Source: Bacteroidales bacterium | GTDB lineage: Bacteria > Bacteroidota > Bacteroidia > Bacteroidales > UBA1715 | Assembly (NCBI GenBank): GCA_017552705.1 | Contig: JAFZOY010000078.1 | Location: forward strand, 1 to 38,242 | Direction: 5' to 3' | Length of the DNA stretch: 38,242 nt | Shown here: piece after piece, positions 17,474-26,515 of the stretch | Layout of the letters: every line of letters starts with the position of its first letter | Position numbering within the stretch: position 1 is the stretch's first letter | The notes under the pieces: model-generated | The model's input: only the letters and a program-made list of their open reading frames with translations | What the model was told of the DNA's origin: nothing | Databases searched by the model: none | Translations under genes and position numbers: made by a program

Positions 17474-17964
17474 CTGTGCAAATAACTGAATTTCATACGG
17501 TTTTTCCTGATTTGCTGCACATTTTTTCGGAGAGGAATTTGTTGCATTTCACCGACCTCGAATACTGTGATTCGGTTGAAAATCAATGGCTGCGGCAATG
17601 GGTGGAGTCGTTGGAGCGAATCTCGTGGCGCGCGTATGAACAATCTGATTTTGTGGGTTTTGTTTCGGCACATTTGGTCGAAAAACATAAAACCGCATCA
17701 ATCACTATAGTTGTGTTGGAACAGTTTCAGCACAAAGGGTACGGGGAATCTATGCTGAAATATGCGCTAACCTGTTTGTTCGCAATGGGTTACGTACGAA
17801 TAGAGGCACAAATCTGCACTGAAAACAATGCCTCAGTGCAACTTTTTGAATCACTGGACTTTACGTGCGAGGGAAGGCTACGAAAAAACTTTCTTATCGA
17901 CGGAATTTTGAGAGATTCATTCTTGTATGCAAAAATTGCAGAGTCAAATGAAAATAAATCGTAG
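17467..17964 (+). CDS. GNAT family N-acetyltransferase
   Basis: The 165-residue protein shows the acetyl-CoA binding motif A, ITIVVLEQFQHKGYGESML, near residues 79-97. It also has the typical C-terminal half IEAQICTENNASVQLFESL and a RimJ/RimL-like ending DGILRDSFLYAKI. The acceptor (a protein N-terminus, an amine or a small molecule) cannot be told from sequence. No ATG is suitably placed. GTG at 17467 overlaps the phosphodiesterase by seven bases, and a GTG at 17476 is an equally possible start that avoids most of the overlap. The position before arginine decarboxylase makes a polyamine substrate conceivable, but this is speculation. Confidence 0.85.
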   Translation: MVAVQITEFHTVFPDLLHIFSERNLLHFTDLEYCDSVENQWLRQWVESLERISWRAYEQSDFVGFVSAHLVEKHKTASITIVVLEQFQHKGYGESMLKYALTCLFAMGYVRIEAQICTENNASVQLFESLDFTCEGRLRKNFLIDGILRDSFLYAKIAESNENKS

Positions 17965-18018
17965 ATTTTCATTTTATTTGCAAAAAAATAAGGGATATTT
18001 TATGATTGACAGAAAACG

Positions 18019-19434
18019 ATGAAGAACACGTATTTTGATTTGATAGAACAAAGTTTCTATTTCCCTCAGGAAGGCTTCGATCTTCGTGACGGATTCTTGA
18101 CTTTTCAAGGAGTTTCTCTCAAATATTTAATCGATAAATACGGTACGCCGTTTCGGTTTATTTATCTTCCGAAAATTGGCGAACAGATTCGTAAAGCCCG
18201 AAATTTATTTAATAAAGCAATTAAATACTACAACTATAAAGGTTCGTATGAATATTGCTATTGCACAAAGTGCAACCACTTCTATCATGTTATAAACGAG
18301 GCACTTAAACACAATGTAAATCTGGAGACATCCTCGTCGTTCGATATAGATTTGATAATCAAACTGTATCAGGCGAAAAAAGTTGACAAACATTTGGTGG
18401 TAATCCATAATGGTTACAAAACCGAGGATTATCTTCGTAAAATTGTGTTGCTGAGGAATTTAGGTTTCCATAATACAATCACCATCCTCGATAGTACCGA
18501 GGAACTCGACCGTTTGGAAAAAGTTATGGGACGTAAAAAGTTGAAAGTCGGCATCCGTATGGCAATCAACGAGGAATCGCAGTCGGCATATTATACGTCG
18601 CGGCTTGGCATCCGTCCAAACGAAATTCTTCATTTTTATAAACGATTGAAAACAAAGAAAAATCTTGAGCTGAAAATGCTCCATTTCTTTGTGGATTCGG
18701 GTATAAAGGATAGTTTGTATTATTGGGGCGAGTTCCAGAAGGCGCTGAAAGTGTATATCGACTTGAAGAAACAATGCGATACGCTCGATTCGCTCGATTT
18801 GGGAGGCGGACTTCCTATCCGAAACCATCTGGGTTTTGAATATGATTACGATTACATTATCGGCGAAATCATAAAAAATATAAAAGAATCTTGCGCAAAG
18901 GAAAAAATCGAAGATCCGAATATTTATACCGAATTTGGAAAATATACGGTGGGCGAAAGCGGTGCGATAATTTTCCAGGTGCTCGAACAGAAACAGCAAA
19001 ACGACACGGAGTGTTGGTATATTATCAATAACAGTTTGATGAACACGATTCCCGACGCATGGGGCATTCACGAGAAGTTCATTTTGCTGCCGGTCAACAA
19101 GTGGCAGAATGAATACAAGCGCGTGAATATTGGTGGCATCAGCTGCGACCATTCCGACTATTATAATTCCGAAGATTTGAATCAGGAAGTTATGCTGCCG
19201 TCGTATTCGGAGAAGGAAAAAGAGCCTTTGTATATCGGATTTTTCCACACGGGGGCGTATCAAGATTCAATCAGCGGATATGGTGGCATAAAACATTGTT
19301 TGATACCATCGCCGAAATATATTGTAATCGACCGCGACGAAACGGGTAATTTCAAGGATTATGTCTATCGTGAAGAACAATCGGCGGAAGATATGTTCAA
19401 TATATTGGGCTATAACGAAGCCGATGTGAAATAG
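18019..19434 (+). CDS. Arginine decarboxylase, Bacteroidetes short type (fold type III)
   Basis: The 471-residue protein belongs to the alanine-racemase-fold PLP decarboxylases. The start MKNTYFDLIEQSFYFPQEGF and the later YYTSRLGIR, SLDLGGGLPIRN, YTEFGKYTVGES and YIGFFHTGAYQ closely resemble what Flavobacterium and Bacteroides genomes annotate as arginine decarboxylase. It is shorter than the 630-residue SpeA. The PLP-binding lysine is probably Lys84 in CYCTKCNHF. The enzyme would make agmatine for polyamine synthesis in the cytoplasm. A diaminopimelate- or carboxynorspermidine-type activity is the main alternative. It lies 54 bp after the acetyltransferase gene and ends the rightward run. 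Confidence 0.85.
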   Translation: MKNTYFDLIEQSFYFPQEGFDLRDGFLTFQGVSLKYLIDKYGTPFRFIYLPKIGEQIRKARNLFNKAIKYYNYKGSYEYCYCTKCNHFYHVINEALKHNVNLETSSSFDIDLIIKLYQAKKVDKHLVVIHNGYKTEDYLRKIVLLRNLGFHNTITILDSTEELDRLEKVMGRKKLKVGIRMAINEESQSAYYTSRLGIRPNEILHFYKRLKTKKNLELKMLHFFVDSGIKDSLYYWGEFQKALKVYIDLKKQCDTLDSLDLGGGLPIRNHLGFEYDYDYIIGEIIKNIKESCAKEKIEDPNIYTEFGKYTVGESGAIIFQVLEQKQQNDTECWYIINNSLMNTIPDAWGIHEKFILLPVNKWQNEYKRVNIGGISCDHSDYYNSEDLNQEVMLPSYSEKEKEPLYIGFFHTGAYQDSISGYGGIKHCLIPSPKYIVIDRDETGNFKDYVYREEQSAEDMFNILGYNEADVK

Positions 19435-19487
19435 TTGGATTTCCCGAAGATTCTGCTTGAATAAAGTGTTTTTTGTCCGAAAATTTT

Positions 19488-19495
19488 TATCTTTG
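19488..19495 (+). promoter_or_regulatory. Promoter -7 element of fabG
   Basis: TATCTTTG matches TAnnTTTG, 72 bp before the fabG start. An imperfect inverted repeat (19499-19509 and 19528-19538, 11-bp arms with two mismatches, ATGCAG/CTGCAT ends) lies at the start of the leader and could be a regulator site or RNA stem. Confidence 0.5.
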
Positions 19496-19567
19496 TAGAT
19501 GCAGTGTTGCAAAGCGATAAAAATTTTCAATGCTGCATTTGATTTTGTGTAATGTAAACTCAAATGT

Positions 19568-20314
19568 ATGAATTTGTTACAAAATAAAACTGCACTTATC
19601 ACAGGGGCGAATCGAGGTATTGGAAAGGCAATCGCCACGATGTTTGCGGCTGAGGGCTGCGATGTGGCGTTTTCCGACTTAGAGCGGACCGATGCGATGG
19701 TTGAGGTTGAAACTGAACTGGCAAAGTATGGCTGTAAGGTTAAAGGCTATGCGTCTAATGCTGCTCAGTTTTCCGATGCTCAGGAACTTGTGAATCAAGT
19801 AGTCGCCGACTTCGGTAAAATCGATATCTTAGTGAATAATGCTGGTATTACCCGCGATTCTGCTTTGAAACGCATGACCGAAGAGCAATGGGATGCTGTG
19901 ATACAGGTCAATCTGAAATCGGTTTTCTCTATGACCAAGGCAGTTCAGCCTGTTATGTGGAAACAAGGTGCAGGGAGTATAATTAGTTTGAGTTCTATTG
20001 TCGGTATTGCAGGTAATGCCAATCAGGCAAATTATTCTGCGTCGAAAGCGGGAATAATTGGTTTCACAAAATCGATAGCAAAAGAACTTGGCGTTCGCAA
20101 TATCCGTTGTAATGCGGTTGCTCCGGGATTTATCATGACGGATATGACCGCCCAATTGCCTGAGTATGTGCTTGAGGAATGGAAAAAGCGGATTCCGATG
20201 CATCGTGCGGGAACTGTCGATGAGGTTGCCAAAGTGTGCGTATTTTTGGCTTCTGATTTGGCAAGTTACGTTACGGGACAGGTGATTCCAATATGTGGAG
20301 GATTACAAATTTAA
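19568..20314 (+). CDS. fabG: 3-oxoacyl-ACP reductase FabG
   Basis: FabG reduces 3-oxoacyl-ACP with NADPH in each round of fatty acid elongation. The 248-residue short-chain dehydrogenase has the cofactor site TGANRGIGKAIA (13-24), DILVNNAGITRDS near 82-94, and the catalytic Ser in SLSSIVGIAG with Tyr and Lys in YSASKAGIIGF (about 152-162). The motif AVAPGFIMTDMT near 180-191 is typical of FabG. The Bacteroidetes promoter element at 19488-19495 and a 72-bp leader support this start. The XRE-cupin regulator follows 12 bp later, so both share one message ended by the terminator at 20900. Confidence 0.92.
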   Translation: MNLLQNKTALITGANRGIGKAIATMFAAEGCDVAFSDLERTDAMVEVETELAKYGCKVKGYASNAAQFSDAQELVNQVVADFGKIDILVNNAGITRDSALKRMTEEQWDAVIQVNLKSVFSMTKAVQPVMWKQGAGSIISLSSIVGIAGNANQANYSASKAGIIGFTKSIAKELGVRNIRCNAVAPGFIMTDMTAQLPEYVLEEWKKRIPMHRAGTVDEVAKVCVFLASDLASYVTGQVIPICGGLQI

Positions 20315-20326
20315 AATTATATAGGT

Positions 20327-20875
20327 ATGAGAGAACAGACTGAAGAAATAGCAGAAAGAATTGTTGCTGCACGTGAGACATGCGGATATTCTGCGGAAGA
20401 GGCTGCCAAGTTGCTGGGCATCAATAAATATGAATATCAAGATTTTGAATCAGGGCAGATTGATATTCCTGTGAGTTCAATCTTGAAAATAGCAGCTCTA
20501 TATAATGTGGATGTCAAGTTGTTGCTGACCGGCGAAAGTCCCACTGAACAAAACTACACGGTTACCCGTAAGGGTGAGGGTGTGAGTGTGGAACGCCACA
20601 AACGATATAAATATCAAGCACTTGCGTCTGATTTTATCGGCAAGAAAGCGAATATTTTTATTGTAACCGCCGATGCAAGTGACGAAAATGTCCAGTTCAG
20701 TTCACACGAGGGACAGGAGTTCCTTTATGTGATTGACGGAACTATGGAGGTTCATTTCAAAAACGAAAAAGTGGAATTGCGTGAAGGCGACAGTGTGTTT
20801 TTCAATTCGTCGATTTCCCATGCGGTACGAACTAAAAATGGTGCACGCGCCCGATTCTTGTCGGTGTTGATGTAA
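20327..20875 (+). CDS. XRE-family regulator with C-terminal cupin domain
   Basis: The 182-residue protein joins an N-terminal HTH_3 domain (about 7-65, with SAEEAAKLLGINKYEYQDFE as the helix-turn-helix) to a C-terminal cupin (about 105-180, with SSHEGQEFLYVIDGTMEVHF and LREGDSVFFNSSISHAV). This layout is that of PuuR-like or cupin-type repressors that sense a small ligand through the barrel. In Bacteroides such genes often lie next to acyl-CoA synthetases. Here it directly follows fabG in one unit, so a fatty-acid-related ligand and control of fabG are reasonable inferences. It is closed by a strong terminator. Confidence 0.88.
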   Translation: MREQTEEIAERIVAARETCGYSAEEAAKLLGINKYEYQDFESGQIDIPVSSILKIAALYNVDVKLLLTGESPTEQNYTVTRKGEGVSVERHKRYKYQALASDFIGKKANIFIVTADASDENVQFSSHEGQEFLYVIDGTMEVHFKNEKVELREGDSVFFNSSISHAVRTKNGARARFLSVLM

Positions 20876-20897
20876 CTTTTATTATTTTTGTTGATAG

Positions 20898-20932
20898 GGG
20901 AGATGCCACTGATGTGGTGTCTCTTTTTTTTT
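20898..20932 (+). terminator. Intrinsic terminator of fabG-cupin unit
   Basis: GAGATGCCAC (20900-20909) pairs with GTGGTGTCTC (20914-20923) over 10 bp, including two G-T pairs, with loop TGAT. Nine T residues follow. It begins 25 bp after the cupin gene stop. The T-run is present on the plus strand only. Confidence 0.85.
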
Positions 20933-21614
20933 ACTTCTTGTCTCCGGCATCGTCCGAAAAATCCTGCACACATATATACGTGTAGAATGCATGGTCTCTA
21001 ATAGCGACGCCAATTCGACTGAATTTTTTTGATAATATGTTTTTCCGATGTCCATACGATGGCGTGTATTGGTCAATAAGCAGAAGATTTACAATAAAAT
21101 AGGCTTCGTTGGAACCCCCGGCAAGGTTTTCGCTGGTGTATTTCCCCTTGTAATATTTTGCAATCCGTTTATTGTATGGCGTACCGTCGGATGAGTCGTG
21201 CGTGAAGTCTCCTGTGGCTCCCATGTCGTTGGCGTGTGCCTCGGCCGCTTTGCATAGTTGTTCATTGGGATACAGCATTGGTAGGTCTTTGATGGTGTCG
21301 AGTGTTTCAACCAGCGATCTCACATAATAATCATCGGAATTTTGCAAATCGCCCAACATCGCATTCATATATGCTTTGCCGTCAAGTCGGGCAAGGTTAC
21401 AGTAAAAAATCACTTTTTTCTCTTCTTTGGTTATGTACGAGGCGTCTTTGGCCGTGTTAGCCTTGTCCTGCTGCTCTTGGGTGAAATATTTGTCAATATC
21501 TTTTTGCAGAACTGCTTCGTCATCCTCGAAAAAACCGCCGAATAAATCCGTGCAACTCGATGTATATAATGCTGTTACGAAAATGAGTGTTATTGTGAAA
21601 AAATATTTCTTCAT
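20931..21614 (-). CDS. CAP (SCP/PR1) domain lipoprotein
   Basis: The protein (227 residues from the ATG at 21614) begins MKKYFFTITLIFVTALYTSSC, a lipoprotein signal with Cys21 as the acylated residue. The ATG at 21629 would add five residues before the basic start and is less likely. The mature part has a CAP-superfamily domain from about 75 to 225: AAEAHANDMGATGDFTHDSSDG, then YTSENLAGGSNEAY and PSYGHRKNILSKKFSRIGV, with the histidine and glutamate residues of the family cavity. Bacterial CAP proteins (YkwD-like) are extracytoplasmic and of uncertain activity. The gene converges on the fabG-cupin unit. Its stop lies just beyond that unit's terminator T-run. Confidence 0.88.
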   Translation of the reverse strand: MKKYFFTITLIFVTALYTSSCTDLFGGFFEDDEAVLQKDIDKYFTQEQQDKANTAKDASYITKEEKKVIFYCNLARLDGKAYMNAMLGDLQNSDDYYVRSLVETLDTIKDLPMLYPNEQLCKAAEAHANDMGATGDFTHDSSDGTPYNKRIAKYYKGKYTSENLAGGSNEAYFIVNLLLIDQYTPSYGHRKNILSKKFSRIGVAIRDHAFYTYICVQDFSDDAGDKK

Positions 21615-21759
21615 AGTGATATGTATCATTTCTCTTTAGAATGTGAATCTCTGCGTATTTATCTGAACGTGAGTCTATTAACTATGTAATTATTCGTGTG
21701 CAAAATACAATTTATTTCTCAAACGAACCGAACAAATGTAGCTCTTTTTTATATACGCT

Positions 21760-21790
21760 TTTGCCCAATACTCCCAATTTTGTATATTTG
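21760..21790 (+). promoter_or_regulatory. Canonical Bacteroidetes promoter of the LytTR gene
   Basis: TTTG (21760-21763), a 19-bp spacer and TATATTTG (21783-21790) match the Bacteroidetes consensus in full. The expected transcript start is near 21797, which rules out starts upstream of the ATG at 21804. Confidence 0.75.
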
Positions 21791-21803
21791 CACAAATTAT
21801 ACT

Positions 21804-22709
21804 ATGAGACTAATTGAATTTCAACAACAAAAAGAAATCCCTGATTACTTAAAACAAAAATCGGGTATTGCGAGTCAAGTTCTGTTCTCGACGATTTTCG
21901 CTTTGTTGTTCATCAATATATATAAACCATTCACTTCCGAGACGTGGGGAAACAATGTGCAAACATTGGAGTATTTCCTATGGTCGTGTGGGGCGGTGCT
22001 TGTTGGCTTTGTGGTTACAGTGATAAGCCGAATACTGTTTTATTATTATGCTAAGCGCCATCGAATGTTCTATTGGGTGTATGCGGTTTGGATCTTTACT
22101 GAAGTATCGGCGATGGCGATTATCTACACGCTGATTGTGAAGTTCCTTATGCCCGAAACGGCTCAAATACAAGATGGCTCGCAAATTGTTGATTTCTTTT
22201 GGAGTGCGTTCTACACAATTTTGCTTGTTTTGCTGATTCCCACAATGCTGTCGTGGCTGTATTTGGCATTAACCAAAAAGAAAAAAGATTTGGATGCTTT
22301 GCAGAAACAGTATCAGGACACACCGCCGATGGTATCAATCGATCAACCATCGGTGATTCAGTTCAGCGACGAGAAGGGCGAGACACGCTTTTCGGTAAAA
22401 TCCGAACATGTGATTTGGATTGAGGCAGCCGATAATTATGTGATTATAAAATACCAGAATCAAGGAAAAATCTCTGATTTCCTACTTCGGAATTCCTTGA
22501 AACATCTTGCCGAAGACTTAAAGAATACAACCTTGTTCCGCTGCCACCGCTCGTTTATGGTTAATTTCGATCATGCTGTGGCACTCCGTAAAGGACAGGA
22601 TGGACTGATAATTGAACTTGACGTTCAACCAATAAAAGTAATTCCTGTTTCGAAAACCTACAAGGAAGAAACCACAATTGCATTTACACAATATACGTGT
22701 AAAAAATAG
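21804..22709 (+). CDS. Membrane-anchored LytTR transcriptional regulator
   Basis: The protein of 301 residues (ATG at 21804) has an N-terminal membrane domain with four likely helices (around 25-40, 55-80, 90-115 and 135-160). A basic/charged linker KKKKDLDALQKQY follows. A LytTR DNA-binding domain runs from about 190 to 295 (VIWIEAADNYVIIKY, NSLKHLAEDL, FRCHRSFMVN). It is not a two-component response regulator, since there is no receiver domain. Such membrane LytTR proteins in Bacteroidetes probably sense a membrane or extracellular cue and bind DNA directly. A longer reading from 21696 is rejected because a full promoter lies inside it. A hairpin follows 6 bp after the stop. Confidence 0.88.
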   Translation: MRLIEFQQQKEIPDYLKQKSGIASQVLFSTIFALLFINIYKPFTSETWGNNVQTLEYFLWSCGAVLVGFVVTVISRILFYYYAKRHRMFYWVYAVWIFTEVSAMAIIYTLIVKFLMPETAQIQDGSQIVDFFWSAFYTILLVLLIPTMLSWLYLALTKKKKDLDALQKQYQDTPPMVSIDQPSVIQFSDEKGETRFSVKSEHVIWIEAADNYVIIKYQNQGKISDFLLRNSLKHLAEDLKNTTLFRCHRSFMVNFDHAVALRKGQDGLIIELDVQPIKVIPVSKTYKEETTIAFTQYTCKK

Positions 22710-22715
22710 GGGACA

Positions 22716-22764
22716 TTTCAGGTCACAATTTGTGCCCTGAAAATGATTCTTCTTTTGGAAGAAT
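22716..22764 (+). terminator. Two adjacent hairpins after the LytTR gene
   Basis: TTTCAGGTCACA (22716-22727) and TGTGCCCTGAAA (22731-22742) form a 12-bp stem with one mismatch. ATTCTTC/GAAGAAT (22746-22764) form a perfect 7-bp stem. The first lies just after the LytTR stop and may terminate it, although the T content downstream is modest. Together they fill the gap before the next promoter. Confidence 0.4.
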
Positions 22765-22768
22765 AATG

Positions 22769-22776
22769 TATTTTTG
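22769..22776 (+). promoter_or_regulatory. Promoter -7 element of the GlmU-like gene
   Basis: TATTTTTG matches TAnnTTTG and lies 19 bp before the ATG at 22796. No -33 element at normal spacing. Confidence 0.45.
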
Positions 22777-22795
22777 ACATTCAAATTGAAGCACA

Positions 22796-23974
22796 ATGAA
22801 AAACTATGTACTTTTCGATACGAGTGTCCGCGAAGCGTTGAAACCGTTCACGTTTACTCGTCCAGTTTCTGAAATCCGTTGTGGAATTGTTACAATAACT
22901 GAGAAATGGAACCGTTGGTTGCATACAACTTGTTCGTTTAAAACTGCTGACTATCTGCAAGTTAAATATTCCTTGCAACAAACCGACGACAATGTGTATA
23001 TCAATAGTTCGGTGTTCCCGACGGCTGAAATTGTTGCCGCAGTGGAGGCTTTACCAGAAAATTCTGTGTTGCAGGCTGAAAATGTGTGGATAGCTGCCCG
23101 TGCGGCAAATCTGGAGCATGAAGACGATGTCGCACAACTTACTACTGTACCGTTTTCGGGAACATGCAAGTGCTTGGAACGGATTTGGCATATTTTTCAA
23201 TTCAATCCTGATGAAATAAATGCTGATTTTGAATTGGTTACAGCAGGCAGAGTATCGCAAAAACTGAATGAGACAAATCGTGTGCTTTGTCCCGAAAATG
23301 TGTTTGTGGAGGAAGGCGCCAAGGTGAATTTCGCTATCATCAATGCTTCGGAAGGTAAGGTATATATTGGAAAAGATGCGGAAATATGGGAAAATGCTGT
23401 TATCCGAGCACCATTTGCGATGAACGAACATGCCATAGTGAAAATGTCTGCCAAAATATATGAAGGGACAACGATTGGTCCATTTTCAAAGGTTGGCGGT
23501 GAAGTACAGAATTCCGTCATTATGGGTTATTCAAACAAGGGGCACGATGGCTACTTGGGAAATGCCGTGCTTGGCGAGTGGTGCAATTTAGGTGCCGATA
23601 CCAATAATTCAAATTTGAAAAACGATTACTCGGAAATCAAGATTTGGAACTATGCTGTTGGAAAATTCGAACGTTCTGGTCTGCAATTTTGTGGATTGAT
23701 GATGGGCGACCATTCAAAGTCGGCTATCAATACAATGTTCAACACCGCAACTGTTGTGGGTGTGTGTGCCACAATCTACGGGGCTGGATTTCCACGAAAT
23801 TTTGTTCCTTCGTTCACCCGTGGCGGTTCACAGGGTATGGAGGAATATCGTTTGGATAAAGCGTGCGAAACTGCGGCACGAGTGTATGCCCGTCGTCATA
23901 AAGAATTCAACAAGGTTGAGGCTGACATTTTGACTAAAATTTTTGAGGAAACTCGTCAAAATAGGCTATTTTAA
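22796..23974 (+). CDS. Alternative GlmU-like sugar nucleotidyltransferase
   Basis: The 392-residue protein has an N-terminal half that starts YVLFDTSVREALKPFTFTRPVSEIR. The usual LAAGxGTRM signature of GlmU is missing. A left-handed beta-helix follows from about 180 to 340 with hexapeptide-like turns. The block LMMGDHSKSAINTMFNTATV and YGAGFPRNFVPSFTRGG is characteristic of the Bacteroidetes family named as alternative bacterial GlmU (I recall TIGR03991). It is proposed to make UDP-GlcNAc from glucosamine-1-phosphate for peptidoglycan and lipid A in genomes without standard GlmU. The exact reaction is not proven by sequence. It has its own promoter and precedes lon by 70 bp, with a hairpin between. 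Confidence 0.82.
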   Translation: MKNYVLFDTSVREALKPFTFTRPVSEIRCGIVTITEKWNRWLHTTCSFKTADYLQVKYSLQQTDDNVYINSSVFPTAEIVAAVEALPENSVLQAENVWIAARAANLEHEDDVAQLTTVPFSGTCKCLERIWHIFQFNPDEINADFELVTAGRVSQKLNETNRVLCPENVFVEEGAKVNFAIINASEGKVYIGKDAEIWENAVIRAPFAMNEHAIVKMSAKIYEGTTIGPFSKVGGEVQNSVIMGYSNKGHDGYLGNAVLGEWCNLGADTNNSNLKNDYSEIKIWNYAVGKFERSGLQFCGLMMGDHSKSAINTMFNTATVVGVCATIYGAGFPRNFVPSFTRGGSQGMEEYRLDKACETAARVYARRHKEFNKVEADILTKIFEETRQNRLF

Positions 23975-24000
23975 TTGATGGCATACGGTTTGAATAACTG

Positions 24001-24025
24001 CTTTTTCGGTAGAAAAAGACTTTTT
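24001..24025 (+). terminator. Hairpin with T-run between GlmU-like gene and lon
   Basis: CTTTTTC-ggta-GAAAAAG forms a perfect 7-bp stem followed two bases later by TTTTT. It sits 26 bp after the GlmU-like stop and 19 bp before the lon ATG, so it may end the first transcript or act in the lon leader. Confidence 0.45.
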
Positions 24026-24044
24026 AACTGACAAATTGACTTGT

Positions 24045-26480
24045 ATGGCAAATTCGAATAAGAAAGATATTGCTGATTTTTTATTAGACTCGATAGAAAG
24101 AAATGCTGAAATAATTCCGATAGTGACAGATGAGGATATTCAACCTGTTCGTAATGTTGATGTTCCTGATGTGCTGCCTATCCTGCCGTTGAAAAACGCC
24201 ATATTGTTTCCTGGCGTGGTAATGCCTATTACAGTGGGACGGGAACAATCCATTCGGTTGATTCGCGATTACAATAAAAATACCCGTATAATTGGAACAG
24301 CTACCCAGCGTAATCCACAGGTTGAAAAGCCTGTGCTTGCCGATTTGTTTTCGGTTGGTACTGTGGCGCAAATCCTGAAAATCCTTGAAATGCCCGATGG
24401 CAATACTATGGTGATTCTTCAGGGAATTTCGCGTATTGCCATTGTGGAGCAGATTCAGCATGAACCATATATGCTGTGCAACGTGGTTCGCAGAACCGAT
24501 ATGAATCCTGTGCGTGACAAGGAATACGATGCGATAATTTCGAATATTAAGGAAATGTCGCTGAAAGTGGTGAAAATGTCGTCGCAAGTTCCGAAGGAAT
24601 CATTGTTTGCCATAAAAAACATTTCGAATTCCACGTTTATCGTGAACTTTATGTCGTCGAACGTTGATGCGCCAATCGATAAGAAGATTGCGCTCCTCGA
24701 TATGGACGACCTAAAATCGCGTGCGGTAATGCTTATGCAATTGTTGCAGCAACAGTTGCAAATCCTTGAAATAAAGAGTGATATCCTGAATAAAACCCGT
24801 CAGGATATTGACCAGCAGCAACGCGATTATTTTCTGCATCAGCAGATGAAGCAGATCCAGAATGAATTGGGCGAAGAATCAATAGACGAGGAAATAGAAA
24901 AACTTCGTGAACGGGCAAAAGAGAAAAAATGGTCGGCTGAAATTGCGGAGCGGTTTGAAAAAGAATTGTCGAAATTGAATAGAATCGGTGTACATTCCCC
25001 CGATTATCCTGTACAGTATTCGTATGTACAGACAATGCTTGATTTGCCGTGGAATGAATATTCCGAGGACAATTTTGATTTGAAACATGCGGAAAAAGTT
25101 CTTAACCACGACCATTATGGTCTCGACAAGGTTAAGAAACGTATTTTGGAGCATTTGGCTGTGTTGAAACTGAAAAACGACATGAAGTCACCAATTCTCT
25201 GTCTGTATGGCCCTCCGGGTGTTGGAAAAACTTCGCTTGGCAAATCGATAGCTGCAGCGTTGAACCGTAAATATTGCAGAATGTCGCTTGGCGGATTGCA
25301 TGATGAATCGGAGATTCGTGGACATAGAAAAACCTATATCGGGGCGATGCCGGGACGGATTATTCAGAATCTAAAGAAAGTGAAAACGGCTAATCCCGTG
25401 TTTGTGCTCGACGAGATTGACAAGGTCGGTCGTGATGTTCATGGAGATCCTGAATCTGCTCTGCTCGAAGTTCTTGACCCAGAACAAAATAGCACGTTCT
25501 ATGATAATTATCTGGAACTTGATTTTGATCTGTCGAAAGTAATGTTTATAGCTACTGCAAATAATATCGACACCATTAGTCCCGCACTTCGCGATAGAAT
25601 GGAAATGATAGATATTTCGGGCTATATAGCAGAGGAAAAAATAGAAATCGCGAAACGTCATTTAATACCTAACCAATTGAAAAATAATGGTTTGGATGAA
25701 AAGGCATTGACATTCCCAACAAAAACCATCGAGTATATTATAGTGAACCATACTCGGGAATCGGGCGTACGTGGTTTGGATAAGAAAATAGCCGAGGTAG
25801 TGCGTGGATATGCGCAAAAGGTTGTCCGTGGCGAGGAATTTTCTTCAAAAGTTTCGGTTGACGATATTAAGAGCATATTGGGCAAGCCCGATTTCTATTC
25901 TGAAATTTATGAGGGAAATGATTTTGCGGGAGTTGTTACGGGCCTTGCGTGGACTGCCGTTGGCGGTGAGATTTTGTATATAGAGACAAGCTATAGCAAA
26001 GGAAAAGGAGCCTTGACATTGACAGGAAATCTTGGCAATGTGATGAAGGAATCCGCTACTATCGCATTGGAATACGTTAAGTCACACGCTGTTCAGTTTG
26101 GTTTGGATTCTTTTGATTTCGACAATACGAATATACATCTGCACGTGCCGGAAGGGGCAATACCTAAGGATGGCCCGTCGGCGGGTATAACGATGGCGAC
26201 ATCGATTGTGAGTGCGCTCACACGTAAAAAAGTACGTAAACGCATTGCTATGACGGGCGAAATCACTCTTCGTGGAAAGGTGTTGCCTGTAGGAGGTATA
26301 AAAGAAAAAATATTGGCGGCAAAACGTGCTGGTATTCAGGAAATTATACTATGCTCGCAAAACGAGAAGGATATTGATGAAATCGGGGAAAAATACTTGA
26401 AGGGTGTTACCTTTAAGTATGTGAACGAAGTTTCCGAGGTTATTTCTTACGCATTGTTGAACGAAACAAGTACAAAATAA
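24045..26480 (+). CDS. lon: ATP-dependent protease Lon
   Basis: Lon degrades misfolded and regulatory proteins in the cytoplasm as a hexamer. The protein (811 residues from the ATG at 24045; a TTG nine bases earlier is less likely) has all three parts. These are the N-terminal substrate-binding domain beginning at [19 protein letters not shown] (about 44-62), the AAA module with Walker A GPPGVGKT (389-396) and Walker [10 protein letters not shown], and the C-terminal protease. The protease catalytic Ser712 lies in KDGPSAG and the partner Lys is near 753 in [10 protein letters not shown]. Length and motifs are those of LonA. It ends at a perfect bidirectional terminator shared with the convergent sigma factor. 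Confidence 0.98.
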   Translation: MANSNKKDIADFLLDSIERNAEIIPIVTDEDIQPVRNVDVPDVLPILPLKNAILFPGVVMPITVGREQSIRLIRDYNKNTRIIGTATQRNPQVEKPVLADLFSVGTVAQILKILEMPDGNTMVILQGISRIAIVEQIQHEPYMLCNVVRRTDMNPVRDKEYDAIISNIKEMSLKVVKMSSQVPKESLFAIKNISNSTFIVNFMSSNVDAPIDKKIALLDMDDLKSRAVMLMQLLQQQLQILEIKSDILNKTRQDIDQQQRDYFLHQQMKQIQNELGEESIDEEIEKLRERAKEKKWSAEIAERFEKELSKLNRIGVHSPDYPVQYSYVQTMLDLPWNEYSEDNFDLKHAEKVLNHDHYGLDKVKKRILEHLAVLKLKNDMKSPILCLYGPPGVGKTSLGKSIAAALNRKYCRMSLGGLHDESEIRGHRKTYIGAMPGRIIQNLKKVKTANPVFVLDEIDKVGRDVHGDPESALLEVLDPEQNSTFYDNYLELDFDLSKVMFIATANNIDTISPALRDRMEMIDISGYIAEEKIEIAKRHLIPNQLKNNGLDEKALTFPTKTIEYIIVNHTRESGVRGLDKKIAEVVRGYAQKVVRGEEFSSKVSVDDIKSILGKPDFYSEIYEGNDFAGVVTGLAWTAVGGEILYIETSYSKGKGALTLTGNLGNVMKESATIALEYVKSHAVQFGLDSFDFDNTNIHLHVPEGAIPKDGPSAGITMATSIVSALTRKKVRKRIAMTGEITLRGKVLPVGGIKEKILAAKRAGIQEIILCSQNEKDIDEIGEKYLKGVTFKYVNEVSEVISYALLNETSTK

Positions 26481-26487
26481 ATAAAGT

Positions 26488-26515
26488 AAAGACGGCAAAA
26501 GCCGTCTTTGCTTTT
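26488..26515. terminator. Bidirectional intrinsic terminator between lon and the sigma gene
   Basis: AAAGACGGC (26488-26496), AAAA, and GCCGTCTTT (26501-26509) form a perfect 9-bp stem, followed by GCTTTTAG on the plus strand. The A-rich left side (AAATAAAGTAAAG) gives a T-rich run on the minus strand. It serves lon and the sigma gene, whose stops lie 7 and 4 bp from the stem. Confidence 0.88.

Noticed and set aside
18460..19263. 267-codon open frame opposite the arginine decarboxylase
   Set aside because: Antisense shadow of a strongly conserved enzyme, with no domain, signal or promoter.
21696..21803. Longer N-terminus for the LytTR regulator
   Set aside because: A complete TTTG-N19-TATATTTG promoter lies inside this stretch, so it cannot be within the coding part of the message.
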